A DNA stretch of 64,000 nt from Fictibacillus sp. b24 (GTDB lineage Bacteria; Bacillota; Bacilli; Bacillales; Fictibacillaceae), in the NCBI RefSeq assembly GCF_030348825.1, contig NZ_JAUCES010000005.1, forward strand, positions 2,356,001 through 2,420,000. Direction: 5' to 3'. Of this stretch, positions 38,313 to 46,399 are shown piece after piece. The position numbers and the translations under genes are program-made. Each line of letters begins with the position of its first letter. The stretch's first letter is position 1. The notes under the pieces are model-generated. The model saw nothing but the letters and a program-made list of their open reading frames with translations, had not been told where the DNA came from and did not search any database.

Positions 38313-38423
38313 TTAAGAATCGAGCTCTTTTTTAAGCTGTTCTAACGCTTCTTTTCCTTGTTGAGTCAAGTTCTTTTCATCTTGTTCTTCCAACGCCTTT
38401 AATTCCTCCCACTTTTGCTCCAT
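38313..38423 (-). CDS. Small acidic coiled-coil protein (36 aa)
   Basis: The product is charged and helix-prone (MEQKWEELKALEEQDEKN then KEALEQLKKELDS), with heptad-like leucines. A very strong AAGGAGGT precedes the ATG, which argues that it is real. It lies upstream of yjaU on the same strand. No family recognised. Confidence 0.55.
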   Translation of the reverse strand: MEQKWEELKALEEQDEKNLTQQGKEALEQLKKELDS

Positions 38424-38652
38424 TTTTTTACCTCCTTTATTTTGCACATGAAAGTGTTATCAGCATGTTGGTTTATGTACCTTCTTCTTTGTTCATGCAC
38501 TTAATCCTGTTAAGCATGAACAATTTATGAAAATTATTAACATTTATGACATAATGTTAGATAAAATACAGAAAGAATCTTTCCCTTTATCTCAACTTTT
38601 GTTACTATACAGAAGGGTAAAGAATTCGTTTACATAAAGAGGTGAATGTAGC

Positions 38653-38832
38653 ATGCGTTATATTTGGACGTTAATTTGGTCTTTATTATTAAGTAATATG
38701 ATTTTTTATGTGCTTGTTTCAATGCAAGGCGGAACATTCGATTTTGTAAAAGCTTGTATTTTCGGAGTAGTATTTACAGTCGTTATTTCTGTTTTAGGTG
38801 AATTGCTGCCAGCAAAAAGCGAAGAGATATAA
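38653..38832 (+). CDS. yjzD: YjzD-like membrane protein (DUF2929)
   Basis: This 59-aa protein has two hydrophobic helices (about residues 3-22 and 31-50). The sequence start MRYIWTLIWSLLLSNM and its place next to yjzC and yjaU match B. subtilis YjzD. Function unknown. AGAGGTG precedes the ATG. Confidence 0.78.
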   Translation: MRYIWTLIWSLLLSNMIFYVLVSMQGGTFDFVKACIFGVVFTVVISVLGELLPAKSEEI

Positions 38833-38835
38833 GAT

Positions 38836-38868
38836 AAAAACCCGGACTGTTTCCGGGTTTTTATTTTT
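38836..38868. terminator. Bidirectional terminator between yjzD and yjzC
   Basis: AAACCCGG pairs with CCGGGTTT between two convergent genes. Confidence 0.85.
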
Positions 38869-38869
38869 G

Positions 38870-39049
38870 TTATGGCTTTCTTTTATATGACCACACGCGA
38901 TTATGGTTTGTTGTTTCAGGAAAACGGTCACCTGCTGATAAATGAATCTGCTGTGGATCATTTACCATGCTTCCTGTCTCACCGATCTCAACATACATCC
39001 CATTATTCGGTGCTTTTTGACCATGTTTAAAATGTTTGTTCTGCCCCAT
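38870..39049 (-). CDS. yjzC: YjzC-like protein
   Basis: This 59-aa soluble protein (MGQNKHFKHGQKAPNNG, later EIGETG and AGDRFPETTNHNRVW) matches the small conserved YjzC family of Bacillus. Function unknown. GGAGGG precedes the ATG. Confidence 0.8.
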   Translation of the reverse strand: MGQNKHFKHGQKAPNNGMYVEIGETGSMVNDPQQIHLSAGDRFPETTNHNRVWSYKRKP

Positions 39050-39138
39050 TTGATGTACCCTCCTTTCTTTTATAGGTTACCCGCGGTTCGCTCGATAACA
39101 CTTGCTAAAAAAAAGAAGTAATAACAACAAAAATTTGC

Positions 39139-39462
39139 CTAATATGCTCCATTAACTCCCGCTACGGCATGCAGCGGAAACACACAACGATAGATCTGAT
39201 AGCCTCTAACATCATACTGAGCGTCTTGATTACGGTTTTCTTGCTGCTTTTCAACATACGGAATCGCAAAATAAACGTTCTGCTGATCAACATACTCAAT
39301 AAATCCCGTATATGTTACACCATCCATCAACATTAATTGAACATACTGGTTTCTGTTTTTCATACATGTTTTATATATTTTTTTAAACGGTGAACGTCCC
39401 ATTCCTGCTGACTGCCCTCCGAAGTTTTGTGATCCTCCAAACGGATATGGTTGTGGATACAT
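39139..39462 (-). CDS. Hypothetical protein, possible spore coat-type
   Basis: This 107-aa protein starts with a Pro/Gly/Gln/Phe-rich segment (MYPQPYPFGGSQNFGG) followed by a compact domain (VQLMLMDGVTYTGFIEYVD). The start at 39462 follows GGAGGGGG. Composition resembles Bacillus spore coat proteins, but no family was recognised, so this is inference. It is divergent from the HNH gene. Confidence 0.6.
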   Translation of the reverse strand: MYPQPYPFGGSQNFGGQSAGMGRSPFKKIYKTCMKNRNQYVQLMLMDGVTYTGFIEYVDQQNVYFAIPYVEKQQENRNQDAQYDVRGYQIYRCVFPLHAVAGVNGAY

Positions 39463-39551
39463 ATTACCCCCTCCTTTTACCACATCCTATTCAAAGAAAA
39501 AGAAGATGGTACTTGTGCCCTAATTACAATTGTGAAGGGATTGAAAAATAA

Positions 39552-39845
39552 GTGGAGAAAGGTACATGTGAGCTTTGCAGAAGAGAACCCGTCGAATTAA
39601 CGGTTCATCATTTGATTCCAAAAGAAGAAGGCGGTCGATTTTCGGAAACCGCTAATCTTTGTATTCCTTGTCATAAACAGATTCACTTTCTATATACAAA
39701 TGCTGAACTTGCATTACTTTACGCTACTATTGAATCTCTAAGAAATGCTCCTGATTTTAAAAAATTTCTTAAATGGTTAAGAAAGCAGCCTGCCTCTGCT
39801 TTACCACGTATGAAAAAATCAAATCGACTAAAGAGAAGGAGATGA
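39552..39845 (+). CDS. Small HNH endonuclease-like protein (YisB-like)
   Basis: This 97-aa protein has an HNH zinc-finger pattern: CELC at residues 6-9, VHHLIPKEEGG at 18-28, and ANLCIPCHKQIH at about 34-45. B. subtilis YisB is similar. The start is a GTG at 39552. A basic C-terminal tail (KKSNRLKRRR) could bind DNA. No partner methylase or phage gene is near, so a restriction role is not indicated. Confidence 0.75.
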   Translation: MEKGTCELCRREPVELTVHHLIPKEEGGRFSETANLCIPCHKQIHFLYTNAELALLYATIESLRNAPDFKKFLKWLRKQPASALPRMKKSNRLKRRR

Positions 39846-39849
39846 TGAT

Positions 39850-39990
39850 ATGAACGAATTAGTGGGCACGTGTGGAAAATGCGGTAAAGACCTATATTGC
39901 ACAGACGGCTTTTTTCAAGGTTACGTAATAGATGGATCAAATATATGCTATACCTGTTTTGAGCAAAACAAAAAGGAATCTGACGAGTGA
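39850..39990 (+). CDS. Small zinc-ribbon protein (46 aa)
   Basis: Two Cys pairs (CGKC at residues 8-11, CYTC at about 33-36) and an extra Cys suggest zinc binding. AAGGAG overlaps the end of the HNH gene, so they form an operon. No family recognised. Confidence 0.6.
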   Translation: MNELVGTCGKCGKDLYCTDGFFQGYVIDGSNICYTCFEQNKKESDE

Positions 39991-40010
39991 GTAGGGTCAA
40001 ATTCCTTTTA
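39968..40010 (+). terminator. Terminator after the zinc-ribbon gene
   Basis: AAGGAAT.TGAC pairs with GTCA.ATTCCTT, followed by TTAG; it overlaps the gene end. Confidence 0.65.
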
Positions 40011-40062
40011 GTACTTATCTGCTAGGCTGCTTTTTAGATCATTTTTTCATTCTCTTCATTGA

Positions 40063-40195
40063 CAAGTTGATTGGAGTGCAAGGTGCGTGCCTCCTGCGGG
40101 ACAGGCGGGCAGGTGAGACACTTAAGAGTGAAACGTACGAATGTGGCTCACCGCCTGCCCCGCGGAAAGCGAGCACCTGGAACGAAAAGCAACTA
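40063..40195 (-). repeat. Intergenic hairpin repeat, copy D (reverse orientation)
   Basis: It begins AAGTTGATTGGAGTG and ends GAACGAAAAGCAAC. AGGTGC pairs with GCACCT, CTGCGGG with CCCCGCGG, and AGGCGGGCAGGTGAG with CTCACCGCCTGCC. It sits between convergent genes. Confidence 0.9.
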
Positions 40196-40239
40196 CTTTC
40201 AAAAGCTGCAATGAATACAAAAACAGCCTTTTAAATGAA

Positions 40240-40479
40240 TCAACCACCACTAACAGGCGGAATGAAAGCGACTGTATCACCATCTTTAACTTGATCAGTA
40301 AGCTCTACATATTCTTCATTCACTGCAACGAGTGCATGTTCAATCCCGTTAAGCTGTCCCACCTTATTTTGCAGCAGACTTCTGATTTCCTCTACTGATC
40401 GGGTTGAGTCCACATCAATTGATACTTTTTCTGTTTCCGCTTGCTGTGCTAAACTTGCAAACAATAAAATGTGTACCAT
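40240..40479 (-). CDS. moaD: Molybdopterin synthase sulfur carrier subunit MoaD
   Basis: This 79-aa ubiquitin-like protein carries a thiocarboxylate on its C-terminal Gly-Gly (PPVSGG). The start at 40479 overlaps the moaE stop by one base; an in-frame upstream extension runs inside moaE and is rejected. It supplies sulfur to MoaE. Confidence 0.9.
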   Translation of the reverse strand: MVHILLFASLAQQAETEKVSIDVDSTRSVEEIRSLLQNKVGQLNGIEHALVAVNEEYVELTDQVKDGDTVAFIPPVSGG

Positions 40480-40940
40480 TATTTCTCCACTCCTTCTGGA
40501 TGACCAGCAGGATAGCTTTCTGTTCCCTTTTGATTGCCAACCCACTCTTCTCCATCTGTATAATGTTCTTTTTTCCAGATCGGAACAATTTCTTTAATAC
40601 GCTCAATCGCGTAACGGCTTGCCTCAAAAGCATCTTGACGGTGAGGAGTTGATACAGCGATTGTGACAGCAACATCAGAAATTTGAAGTGTTCCGATTCG
40701 ATGAGTAATAGCAATTATAGCATTCGGCCATTTCTCTTGAATCTCGTCTCCAATTTTTTGGAGCTGTTTTTCAGCCATTGGTACATACGCTTCATAATGA
40801 AGAAATTTAGTTTGTTTATCCCCTGTCATCTCTCTAACCGTTCCAATAAATACAGAAATTGCTCCTGCATTATGATGGACCACTTGATCAATAACGTCTT
40901 GATTATTAATAGGCTCTTTAGAAATGTTAAACCGTTTCAT
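40479..40940 (-). CDS. moaE: Molybdopterin synthase catalytic subunit MoaE
   Basis: This 153-aa enzyme inserts sulfur into precursor Z to make molybdopterin. It has the typical GAISVFIGTVRE, IAITHRIGTL, RQDAFEASRYAIE and PIWKKE motifs, the last with the catalytic Lys pair. Its ATG overlaps the mobB stop in an ATGA. Confidence 0.94.
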   Translation of the reverse strand: MKRFNISKEPINNQDVIDQVVHHNAGAISVFIGTVREMTGDKQTKFLHYEAYVPMAEKQLQKIGDEIQEKWPNAIIAITHRIGTLQISDVAVTIAVSTPHRQDAFEASRYAIERIKEIVPIWKKEHYTDGEEWVGNQKGTESYPAGHPEGVEK

Positions 40941-41473
40941 GATCCTTTTCTCTCCTTATGGCACTTCAGGATATAACTCGATAGATAATCCAACCACTTT
41001 TCTTCCTCTGCCCAATAAAAATGAGTGTTATCTGTGCTTTGTTCAATTTGATTACCATGTATTCGTGCTATAACATGTTCTGACTGACTTAAAAGGTCTT
41101 CTTCACCTTTATTGTCACGAAATAGCACTACTCTTGGGTATTGAAATTTTTTGTATCCCTCGATTAAAATGCAATCCATTTTTAATACCGTGTAAATGGC
41201 GATTACTTGATCAATTGATAACTCTGAATTTAAAGACAAAATTGAATTTTTTGCTGAGGTAACACTAGTTATATACGCCCCTGCATTGCGATGCCGTTCA
41301 GTGTCTTTGCCAAAATCGTTAAGTTCCAGGGTGTCACCGTGTCCGTGATGTTTTATAACCCCCGTTTGTAAACGGTGCTTTTCTAATCTTTTGATCAATT
41401 TTGTGATTAAAGTTGTTTTTCCGCTGTTTTGGTAACCGACGACTTGGAGAATAACGGGTGGTTCCAAGGCCAT
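40937..41473 (-). CDS. mobB: Molybdopterin-guanine dinucleotide biosynthesis protein MobB
   Basis: The 178-aa P-loop protein has Walker A GYQNSGKTTL (residues 13-22) and binds GTP for cofactor nucleotide attachment. The start at 41473 follows GGGAGTGC, inside the end of moeA; the two frames overlap by 67 bases. Confidence 0.92.
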   Translation of the reverse strand: MALEPPVILQVVGYQNSGKTTLITKLIKRLEKHRLQTGVIKHHGHGDTLELNDFGKDTERHRNAGAYITSVTSAKNSILSLNSELSIDQVIAIYTVLKMDCILIEGYKKFQYPRVVLFRDNKGEEDLLSQSEHVIARIHGNQIEQSTDNTHFYWAEEEKWLDYLSSYILKCHKERKGS

Positions 41474-42726
41474 GCACTCCCTTCTCCACGCCATGTAAGA
41501 ACAGCAACCTCACTTCCTTTTTCCCACCCTCTTGTACCACCTGGCAGGATGATCAAACAATTTGCTTCGATGAGTGATGAGACGGAGCTCGATTTATCCA
41601 GACCAGCAGGAGTCACGATTTTCCTATCATATTCTTCTGTTAAAGTAGCTCTTACAAATCGAGTGAAAGGATTAGGTTTAGGAAAATCACTTGCTAGTGT
41701 GGCTTTTGTGACAGCGCAATGCGGTTTATGCATCTTCATGCCTGATAAAATCACTGGCCTTACAAACAGTTCAGCACCTACAAAGCAAGCTGATGGGTTT
41801 CCAGAAAGACCAAACAGCCAATTACCTTCGTGCACAGCTACAGTTGTCACGCTGCCAGGCCGCATAGCGATTTTATTAAACAGCACTTCTGCTCCTAACT
41901 TTTCATAGATCGCAGGAAGGTAGTCATAGTCACCAACAGATACACCACCCGTTGTTATCAAAATATCTGTCTCTTTCAGACATTCTTTTATACTTTGATA
42001 CAGAGAATCAAAATCATCTTCTCTGTGTTGATATAACTTCACCTCTGCCCCCATTGCTCTTACTTGTGCTGCGGTCATGTAAGCATTGCTGTTTCTAATC
42101 TTTCCAGGCTGAAGTTCTTCATGTACATCGAGAAGTTCAGTTCCTGTTGAAAGAATTCCGACGACAGGCCTTTTATATACAGGTACTAGGTGATAGCCAA
42201 ATGTCGCAAGAATCGCAACAATACCGGGTGTGATTTTTGTACCTGCTTTCACTAATAGCTTTCCTTGCTTTGTATCTTCACCTTGGAAAGAGATATTTCC
42301 ATCTTTTTTTACAGATCTTTTTATTTCTATATAAGATGTTTCTTGATTTGTCATTTCTTTTACAAGTTCGAGCATGATTACAGCGTCTGCACCCTCTGGA
42401 ATCTTTGCACCTGTCATGATGCGAATAGCAGTACCGCTTCTGACGCTATTTGCTGCGACATGCCCCGCTCCTATAGTCTCAACTACTTTTAACGTTACTG
42501 GGTTGGTTTGGGATGCAACCTTCGTATCTGCAGAAAAGATAGCAAATCCATCATAAGGGGAACGGTTAAAAGGAGGAACGTCATGTGTTGCTATTAAGTT
42601 CTCCGCTACTATTCGATCATCACTCTCAATAAGAGGTACTTTCTCTGTACCCCATAATCTTGAATGAGCCATTATTTTATGTACAGCGTCAGCTACGGGA
42701 AGTGGTGTTCTTTTTGTAACAGGCAA
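41407..42726 (-). CDS. moeA: Molybdopterin molybdenumtransferase MoeA
   Basis: This 439-aa enzyme inserts molybdate into adenylylated molybdopterin. It has the MoeA pattern PPFNRSPYDGFAI, IMTGAKIPEGADAVI, GILSTGTEL and TGGVSVGDYD. A TTG at 42726 follows GGAGGG by six bases. The C-terminal ~22 residues share DNA with mobB in another frame. It is first of the moeA-mobB-moaE-moaD operon. Confidence 0.94.
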   Translation of the reverse strand: MPVTKRTPLPVADAVHKIMAHSRLWGTEKVPLIESDDRIVAENLIATHDVPPFNRSPYDGFAIFSADTKVASQTNPVTLKVVETIGAGHVAANSVRSGTAIRIMTGAKIPEGADAVIMLELVKEMTNQETSYIEIKRSVKKDGNISFQGEDTKQGKLLVKAGTKITPGIVAILATFGYHLVPVYKRPVVGILSTGTELLDVHEELQPGKIRNSNAYMTAAQVRAMGAEVKLYQHREDDFDSLYQSIKECLKETDILITTGGVSVGDYDYLPAIYEKLGAEVLFNKIAMRPGSVTTVAVHEGNWLFGLSGNPSACFVGAELFVRPVILSGMKMHKPHCAVTKATLASDFPKPNPFTRFVRATLTEEYDRKIVTPAGLDKSSSVSSLIEANCLIILPGGTRGWEKGSEVAVLTWRGEGSAWPWNHPLFSKSSVTKTAEKQL

Positions 42727-42832
42727 AGAATTCCCTCCTTTAATTAATTTTCAGAAAATAAACACTTTTCAGTTTACTTTTGAAGACAAGTTTGTTATTA
42801 TTTTTTTAAATTATAGAAAGGATGTTGAACAT

Positions 42833-43024
42833 ATGAAGGTTTCTTATGAATATTACCACCGTTCTGGCTATAAAGTAACCATTACCGACATCCCAGAAGA
42901 ATTTAACGAACAAGGAGTTTTCTCACTCCGCATCATGCATTCCCTGCAAAAACAAATCGACGAAATTGATCATATGTATCAGCCAAAAAGAACATATAGA
43001 CTTAAACTGGAAGAAACGGGGTAA
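42833..43024 (+). CDS. Small hypothetical protein (63 aa)
   Basis: The soluble protein (MKVSYEYYHRSGYKV...) is a mixed alpha/beta small domain with a charged C-terminus. AAAGGATG precedes the ATG. Its end forms a shared terminator with the convergent hydrolase gene. No family recognised. Confidence 0.6.
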   Translation: MKVSYEYYHRSGYKVTITDIPEEFNEQGVFSLRIMHSLQKQIDEIDHMYQPKRTYRLKLEETG

Positions 43025-43046
43025 TGATTACACCGTTTCTTTTTTT
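43010..43046. terminator. Bidirectional terminator, 63-aa gene / hydrolase
   Basis: AGAAACGG/GT pairs with AC/CCGTTTCT, followed by T on the plus strand; the stem overlaps both stop codons. Confidence 0.85.
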
Positions 43047-43801
43047 ACTTTCAATTGTTGTGTGATCCATTCTACTGCGTTTAAATAGGCAGCACGTGAA
43101 ACTTTATGACCTGATGTTTTGTCGTTCATATAAACGGATTGACGATTTTTAGTTAAGGTCTCAACATATGGTTTTGCAAACTCATAAGGGATAACAGCAT
43201 CGACTTCACTATGCCAAATAAATAACGGTCTGTTGTTTAATTTTTCGATATTCATCGTAAGATCATAATCCTTGATAAAGGCAATGGATTTCTCAAGTTC
43301 ATTCATAGTAAGCGGGATCTCATAACCAGCTTTCTGTATTCTTTCAATTTGCCACCTTGCAAATTTTTCGTGAGCTGGTGTACCCATAAGCGCACATCCA
43401 GCATTAATTTCATGGTTATTTACAAGTGATCCGTACGTAATAATTGCCCCCATTGAAGTTCCACCAACAGCGATTTGGCCTTCTGCAACGAGTTCGTTAT
43501 CAGTAGCCCAGTCGATTATTGTGTTTACATCCTGGATGCCTTGATGAACAATATTCCAAAAATCATAATCCATACTTTTTGGAGGGTTTGATACAATGCG
43601 TTCCCCATGATGAAGAGCATCGGGTAAGATCACTCGAAATCCTTTTTCGGCGAGGGAATAGGCAAAGTGTAAGTTATGTTCTTTGGCACTTGTGTAACCA
43701 TGTATAAAAATAAACAGCGGCAAGGCTTTACCGGTATTTTCTTTCTTTTCAGCCATTAAGAAAGGAATATCGTTAACCGTTCCTTTTTGTATTGAAACCA
43801 T
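43028..43801 (-). CDS. yitV: Alpha/beta hydrolase (YitV-like)
   Basis: This 257-aa serine hydrolase has the oxyanion strand FIFIHGYTSAK, the nucleophile motif GGTSMG and a late Asp/His (WHSEVDAVIP, TSGHKVS). The start at 43801 follows GGGAGAT. It is divergent from the yitU-like gene, as yitV is next to yitU in B. subtilis. Substrate unknown. Confidence 0.82.
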   Translation of the reverse strand: MVSIQKGTVNDIPFLMAEKKENTGKALPLFIFIHGYTSAKEHNLHFAYSLAEKGFRVILPDALHHGERIVSNPPKSMDYDFWNIVHQGIQDVNTIIDWATDNELVAEGQIAVGGTSMGAIITYGSLVNNHEINAGCALMGTPAHEKFARWQIERIQKAGYEIPLTMNELEKSIAFIKDYDLTMNIEKLNNRPLFIWHSEVDAVIPYEFAKPYVETLTKNRQSVYMNDKTSGHKVSRAAYLNAVEWITQQLKVKKETV

Positions 43802-43945
43802 AAAGTGTATCTCCCTCTTTCTCTTTTTTTCCATCTTATCATGAGACATGTTTCTTTTTCATGAATGAAGACCTGTCTGAATAGACTTTTTCTAAGTAAA
43901 ATAATACACTTTACGTAAAGCATTCTAAAAAAGGCAGGTACTTTC

Positions 43946-44758
43946 GTGACACAACCATACTTAATTGCACTGGATCTTGACGGAACGTTATTGACAGATG
44001 AAAAAAAGATTCCCCGTAAAACTAAAGAAATACTTTTTAAGCTGATCGATCTAGGACATCATGTTTGCATTTCTACTGGCAGACCGTACCGTTCATCTAA
44101 CATGTATTACGAAGAACTTGAGTTGAAAACTCCCATCGTTAATTTTAATGGAGCATTCGTACACCATCCGCATGACGCTGAATTTGGTATTCACCATTCA
44201 CCACTTGAACTGGATGTAGCCAAGAGGATTATTACAGCCTGTGAAACGTTTAAAGTAAAAAATATTATGGTAGAAGTTTTGGACGACGTCTATTTAAAAA
44301 GACCCGATGAAGTAATTGTTAACACCTTCATCATGAATGAGAATCCTCTTCAAATTGGTGATCTGCATAAAACGCTTAAAGAAGATCCCACGGCGATTTT
44401 AGTTCATCCAGAAGATCATCATATTGCAGAATTAAGAGCGATGCTTGAAAAAGAACATGCTGAAGTGGTTGATCAAAGAGTCTGGGCAGCGCCTTGGAAT
44501 ATTATTGAGGTTATCCGCTCTGGAATCAGCAAAGCAACAGGGCTTAAAAAAATCGCCGAATATTATAATATTCCGCAAGAACGCATTATTGCTTTTGGCG
44601 ATGAAGACAATGATTTTGAGATGATTGAATATGCAGGCCATGGTGTGGCAATGGGAAATGCTATTGATGAATTGAAAGAACGTGCAAATTATGTAACATT
44701 AACAAACCAAGAAGAAGGAATTGCTCATTATTTAAAAAATGTTTTGAAATTGGTTTGA
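43946..44758 (+). CDS. yitU: Cof-type HAD phosphatase (YitU-like)
   Basis: This 270-aa sugar-phosphate/nucleotide phosphatase has the nucleophile motif DLDGTLLTDE (residues 9-18), a Ser/Thr motif CISTGRPY, and the metal motif GDEDNDFEM with AMGNA. A C2-type cap occupies the middle. Translation starts at GTG (43946). B. subtilis YitU is reported to act on flavin precursors; the match to this protein is inferred from position and family. Confidence 0.82.
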   Translation: MTQPYLIALDLDGTLLTDEKKIPRKTKEILFKLIDLGHHVCISTGRPYRSSNMYYEELELKTPIVNFNGAFVHHPHDAEFGIHHSPLELDVAKRIITACETFKVKNIMVEVLDDVYLKRPDEVIVNTFIMNENPLQIGDLHKTLKEDPTAILVHPEDHHIAELRAMLEKEHAEVVDQRVWAAPWNIIEVIRSGISKATGLKKIAEYYNIPQERIIAFGDEDNDFEMIEYAGHGVAMGNAIDELKERANYVTLTNQEEGIAHYLKNVLKLV

Positions 44759-44784
44759 TTTTTTTTAAGTAAACCTTTGGAAGT

Positions 44785-44920
44785 ATTGATTTCCGTTACA
44801 GCCGCTCGCTTTCCGGGGGGTGTGCGGTGAGCCACCTTGACGCTTTGCACCTGCTGTGTCTCACCTGTCACACTAATCCCCCAGAAGTCTCGCGCCTTTC
44901 ACTCCAATCAATTTGTCAAT
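44785..44920 (+). repeat. Intergenic hairpin repeat, copy E (GGGGG subtype)
   Basis: It starts TTGATTTCCG and ends CTCCAATCAA but has CCGGGGGGTGTG on the left and CACACTAATCCCCC on the right, a coordinated replacement of the GCGGG/CCCGC stem. The AGCCGC/GCGCCT arm is mispaired at one site. Confidence 0.9.
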
Positions 44921-44957
44921 GAAGACAAAGAATTTAAAGCAATTACCTGTTTATTTA

Positions 44958-44997
44958 AGATCTTCAGCTGAAAATAAGCTGGAGATTTTTGTTTTTC
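44958..44997 (+). terminator. Terminator downstream of copy E
   Basis: ATCTTCAGCT pairs with AGCTGGAGAT (one G-U pair), followed by TTTTGTTTTT. It is the likely terminator of yitU, with the repeat lying inside the transcript. Confidence 0.75.
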
Positions 44998-45087
44998 CAT
45001 TTGTTTTTATTATGGAATGTTTTTATGACTACATATTGTACTAACTACGGTAAAAACTAAACCTACGGGAGAAAAGGAGGTATTCCA

Positions 45088-45231
45088 ATGAGCAAAAAGA
45101 GCCGATCAAAACGCACCATCAAGCAAGGTGCAGATATGGTTAGCCAAGAAACAACAATGGCTTTCAGTAAAGATGAACAAGAAGATCGTAAACGCGAAAA
45201 AGAAGAGAGAAATTCATTAGGAGGCATATAA
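45088..45231 (+). CDS. Small charged protein (47 aa)
   Basis: The product (MSKKSRSKRTIKQGADM...) is Lys/Arg/Glu rich. AAGGAGG precedes the ATG. The next gene's ribosome binding site (AGGAGG) lies inside its end, so the two are coupled. No family recognised; composition would suit a spore small protein, by inference. Confidence 0.6.
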   Translation: MSKKSRSKRTIKQGADMVSQETTMAFSKDEQEDRKREKEERNSLGGI

Positions 45232-45233
45232 CG

Positions 45234-45638
45234 ATGGCAAACAAATTATTTCAAATCGCTAAAAATGCCGTTCAGCAGGCTGTTGGCAAGGTGCAAAATT
45301 CAACACATGAGCTGAATAACAATATTTCAAACAGTCAACATTCCGCTCATGCTGAACTTTCTGGTCATGATATGGAAGTTGCACAAAATGCTCTTTCTTC
45401 TGCGATGGCTAATTCATCAGATGCAGAGCGTGCGCAACTTGCTGAATTTCAAAAGGAACTTGATGCACATTCTCATTCTGGAGCATCCCAAAATACACTT
45501 TCTGAACATGTTACTTCTGGACATGCTGAACCCGGCCACTCAGAGTCTGGGCAGCCTCAATCTTTCTCTCAAGCGACTGGCTTAAGTTTAGAAGACGCAC
45601 AGAGCCTATTGGAAGAAAATCCAGATTCTTTAAAGTAA
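45234..45638 (+). CDS. Helical N-terminus with a His/Ser-rich tail, unknown function
   Basis: This 134-aa protein starts MANKLFQIAKNAVQQAV, which looks like a DUF3813-type helix, followed by a His-, Ser- and Gly-rich region (HSHSG, GHAEPGHSESG) and an acidic tail. The clustered His could bind metal. It is coupled to the 47-aa gene. Function unknown. Confidence 0.6.
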   Translation: MANKLFQIAKNAVQQAVGKVQNSTHELNNNISNSQHSAHAELSGHDMEVAQNALSSAMANSSDAERAQLAEFQKELDAHSHSGASQNTLSEHVTSGHAEPGHSESGQPQSFSQATGLSLEDAQSLLEENPDSLK

Positions 45639-45651
45639 AAAAATAAATAAT

Positions 45652-45688
45652 AAACAGCTTTCTCTTTTATGGAGAAAGCTGTTTTTTT
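45652..45688. terminator. Bidirectional terminator
   Basis: AACAGCTTTCTC pairs with GAGAAAGCTGTT between convergent genes. Confidence 0.85.
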
Positions 45689-46254
45689 GGAAAAGTTATC
45701 GCTGTTAACATGTTGATTTTTCTTAGTACCAGCTCAGCTAACTCCTCATAGCCAAACTTATTAAAATGGAGCCCATCGTCAATTACATATTTTTGAATGT
45801 TTCTTTCAACGAGGGTTTCGAACAAAGGGACATATGAGGTTCCCTCGTGTTTTGCGACCTTTTTTACGATCTGAGCGTATTTTTTCATTCTTTCATTTGT
45901 CCGAGCTTTTTGCTGTTCTTCGTAAACTGGTGCTGGACTTATTAAGATCACTTTTTCTGCACCAATCTTATTCACCATGTATGTGAGGTTTTTTTCGTAT
46001 TCTTTTAAAGGAATGAGCCTATGATCACTTGAATCGTTCGCTCCAAAAAGAATCGTCACAAAATCAGGCTGATGACGTAATACATCGTCTTGCAGTCTGA
46101 CTAGAGCAGCCCTTGTCGTTTCTGCAGGGATACCAGCATTCATGACCACCCACTCTGTTAGCTCTTGCCTCAAACGGGAAGTTAATCTTAGCGAGCCATC
46201 TTTACTCTTTTCTTTTGAAGTGATGCTGTCTCCAAAACAAACAAGAGTCTTCAT
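45667..46254 (-). CDS. SGNH/GDSL-type hydrolase
   Basis: The 195-aa protein has block I GDSITS with the Ser nucleophile (about residues 8-13), an oxyanion-hole FGANDSSD and the final D-G-L-H pair of the SGNH fold. There is no signal peptide, so it is cytoplasmic. Likely an esterase or acyl hydrolase; substrate unknown. Confidence 0.82.
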   Translation of the reverse strand: MKTLVCFGDSITSKEKSKDGSLRLTSRLRQELTEWVVMNAGIPAETTRAALVRLQDDVLRHQPDFVTILFGANDSSDHRLIPLKEYEKNLTYMVNKIGAEKVILISPAPVYEEQQKARTNERMKKYAQIVKKVAKHEGTSYVPLFETLVERNIQKYVIDDGLHFNKFGYEELAELVLRKINMLTAITFPKKQLSP

Positions 46255-46399
46255 TCTTACTCATCTCCCTTTCGATACCTATTATTAAACTATTCGAAAG
46301 AAATTTCCATTTATCAAACGTCAAACACTCAATAAATTTGTTATAATGTGTTATGTGAAAGAGACATCGAACGTTTTAGAGTAATTTTGGGGGCATTGT

